This document shows positions 13,141 to 14,164 of a DNA stretch of 14,164 nucleotides, in pieces. The stretch comes from a bacterium (GTDB taxonomy: Bacteria; Cyanobacteriota; Vampirovibrionia; Obscuribacterales; Obscuribacteraceae), in contig JAUIJG010000096.1 of the NCBI GenBank assembly GCA_030431355.1, positions 1 to 14,164 of the forward strand, read 5' to 3'. Both the position numbers and the translations under genes were made by a program. How positions within the stretch are numbered: the first letter of the stretch is position 1; each line of letters opens with the position of its first letter. The notes under the pieces are model-generated. The model was not told the DNA's origin. It made no database searches and worked only from the letters and a program-made list of their open reading frames with translations.

Positions 13141-14103
13141 CTACCTGGCGCCGATTTTGTTTCCGGCAGAAGCATAAACCGGGGTCAGCCAATGTCCATA
13201 CTTTTCCATGTAGTCCGCGTGACCATGGGTAATATCTTCGTAGGTATCTAGAATCTTCTTCGTGATAGGACCCATGGTGCCGTCATTGATCTTACGTTTG
13301 TCTACCTCAACGACTGGTACCACCTGGGCACCGGTTCCGCAGTAGAATAGCTCATCTGCTGTATAAAGCTCGCTTCGGTCAATCTTTCGCTTCTTAACTG
13401 TGATGCCGAATTCTTTTTCGGCAAACTCGGCGATGGTGTTTCTGGTGATGCCCACGAGGATATTTTCATAGCTCGGAGTTGTTATCAGCTCACCATTTTT
13501 AACCAGATAGAGATTCATGGCGGAGCCTTCCGATACATGACCATTCTGATCAAGAACTATGCAATCATCGAAGCCGAAGTTGAAGGCATCGGTTTTAGCA
13601 AGCGCTGTGTTGGCATAGGCCCCTGAAATTTTTGCTCTCGGAGGAATAGCGTTATCGTCCACCCTTCTCCAACTTGATACCATAACTTTGAGACCGTCTT
13701 CTGCCTTGACATCAGCGCCGAAGGGGACAGTATAGCTGACGACTTCTGATGGGTTGTTATGCAAACCCTGTCCCACCATGAGAGTGCTTTTGTAGGCGAA
13801 GGGTCTGACATAGGTGTCTGTCTTAGGTGCGTTTTTCTTGAGAAGTTCTATGGTCAGGTCGCACAATTCGTCTACCGAATATTTGCATTCGATGTGGAGA
13901 ATCTTGATATTGTCGAGCATTCTCTCGTAATGCTCTTTCATGCGAAAGACAAAGAGCTCGTTCTGACTTTCATTCCAGTATGCTCTGATTCCCTCGAAAA
14001 TCGCAGTCCCATACTGGAGAGCATGGGTCTTGATGCTTATTTTGGCATCATCTTCGACAACAAAATCACCCTGAAAAAACGCGTAGTTTTTGCTTTCCGT
14101 CAA
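13141..14103 (-). CDS. ilvE: Branched-chain amino acid aminotransferase (class IV PLP)
   Basis: A cytosolic PLP enzyme that moves the amino group between glutamate and the 2-oxo acids of Leu, Ile and Val, the last step of their synthesis and first of their breakdown. The 320-residue length is close to the usual 300-310. Motifs: the N-terminal HALQYGTAIFEGIRAY (27-42), YVRPFAYKS (98-106), RAKISGAYANTALAK with Lys158 as the PLP-binding lysine, VSEGSAMNLYLV (190-201, Glu192), GITRNTI (218-224) for phosphate binding, and ELFYCGTGAQVVPVVEVD (251-268). The start codon is TTG at 14103, supported by GAGGAG 8 bases upstream. A D-amino-acid or aminodeoxychorismate-lyase relative is the alternative within the fold, but the IFEGIRAY and GTGAQVVPV signatures favour IlvE. 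The small exported NTF2-like gene follows. Confidence 0.94.
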   Translation of the reverse strand: MTESKNYAFFQGDFVVEDDAKISIKTHALQYGTAIFEGIRAYWNESQNELFVFRMKEHYERMLDNIKILHIECKYSVDELCDLTIELLKKNAPKTDTYVRPFAYKSTLMVGQGLHNNPSEVVSYTVPFGADVKAEDGLKVMVSSWRRVDDNAIPPRAKISGAYANTALAKTDAFNFGFDDCIVLDQNGHVSEGSAMNLYLVKNGELITTPSYENILVGITRNTIAEFAEKEFGITVKKRKIDRSELYTADELFYCGTGAQVVPVVEVDKRKINDGTMGPITKKILDTYEDITHGHADYMEKYGHWLTPVYASAGNKIGAR

Positions 14104-14111
14104 CTTTCGAA

Positions 14112-14117
14112 CTCCTC
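14112..14117 (-). promoter_or_regulatory. Ribosome binding site fixing the TTG start of ilvE
   Basis: GAGGAG on the minus strand, 8 bases before the TTG at 14103. It is the strongest evidence for the non-ATG start. Confidence 0.7.
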
Positions 14118-14164
14118 ACTCTTTCAAATTAGATCTGATTTTTACAGTGTCTTACTCTGTCTTG

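Overview
The window is a piece of bacterial chromosome of moderate GC with densely packed, housekeeping-type genes and no mobile element, RNA gene or CRISPR array that I can see. An unusually large share of the products carry export signals: a 14-residue-repeat protein, an S41 protease, a glycine-rich protein, a SRPBCC protein, a putative lipoprotein methyltransferase, an NTF2-like protein and two TPR proteins. Together with a bifunctional Rel/SpoT and several TTG/GTG starts, this fits a diderm environmental bacterium. The mix of kinesin-light-chain-type TPRs, secreted low-complexity proteins and a UbiD decarboxylase would suit a non-photosynthetic relative of cyanobacteria (Vampirovibrionia/Obscuribacterales type). 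That placement is only an inference from gene style.

Left part (1-8203), all on the minus strand. Transcription runs from right to left: rel/spoT, then rdgB (4-base ATGA overlap), a small unknown gene, ubiD, and a TPR gene that starts 15 bases after the ubiD stop in the same reading frame. These look like one co-transcribed unit joining alarmone control, nucleotide-pool cleaning and quinone-type decarboxylation. After 200-base-scale gaps follow an S41 C-terminal processing protease and the 5' part of a secreted protein made of 42-bp tandem repeats, cut by the window edge.

Middle (8204-10008). A 442-base intergenic region separates the divergent rel/spoT from a plus-strand pair: an unknown 226-residue protein and an overlapping TPR protein with a signal peptide.

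Right part (10014-14164). A secreted Gly/Tyr/Trp-rich protein (minus) diverges from an exported SRPBCC-domain protein (plus), which ends in a clear intrinsic terminator. Next comes a protein-L-isoaspartate O-methyltransferase with an apparent lipoprotein signal. It converges on a minus-strand pair, a branched-chain aminotransferase (ilvE) followed by a small exported NTF2-like protein.

I did not find a convincing new multi-gene system. The points most worth following are the graded 42-bp repeat array, the possibly exported isoaspartyl methyltransferase, the in-frame ubiD-stop-TPR junction, a changed conserved position in the Rel synthetase domain, and several structured intergenic sites.
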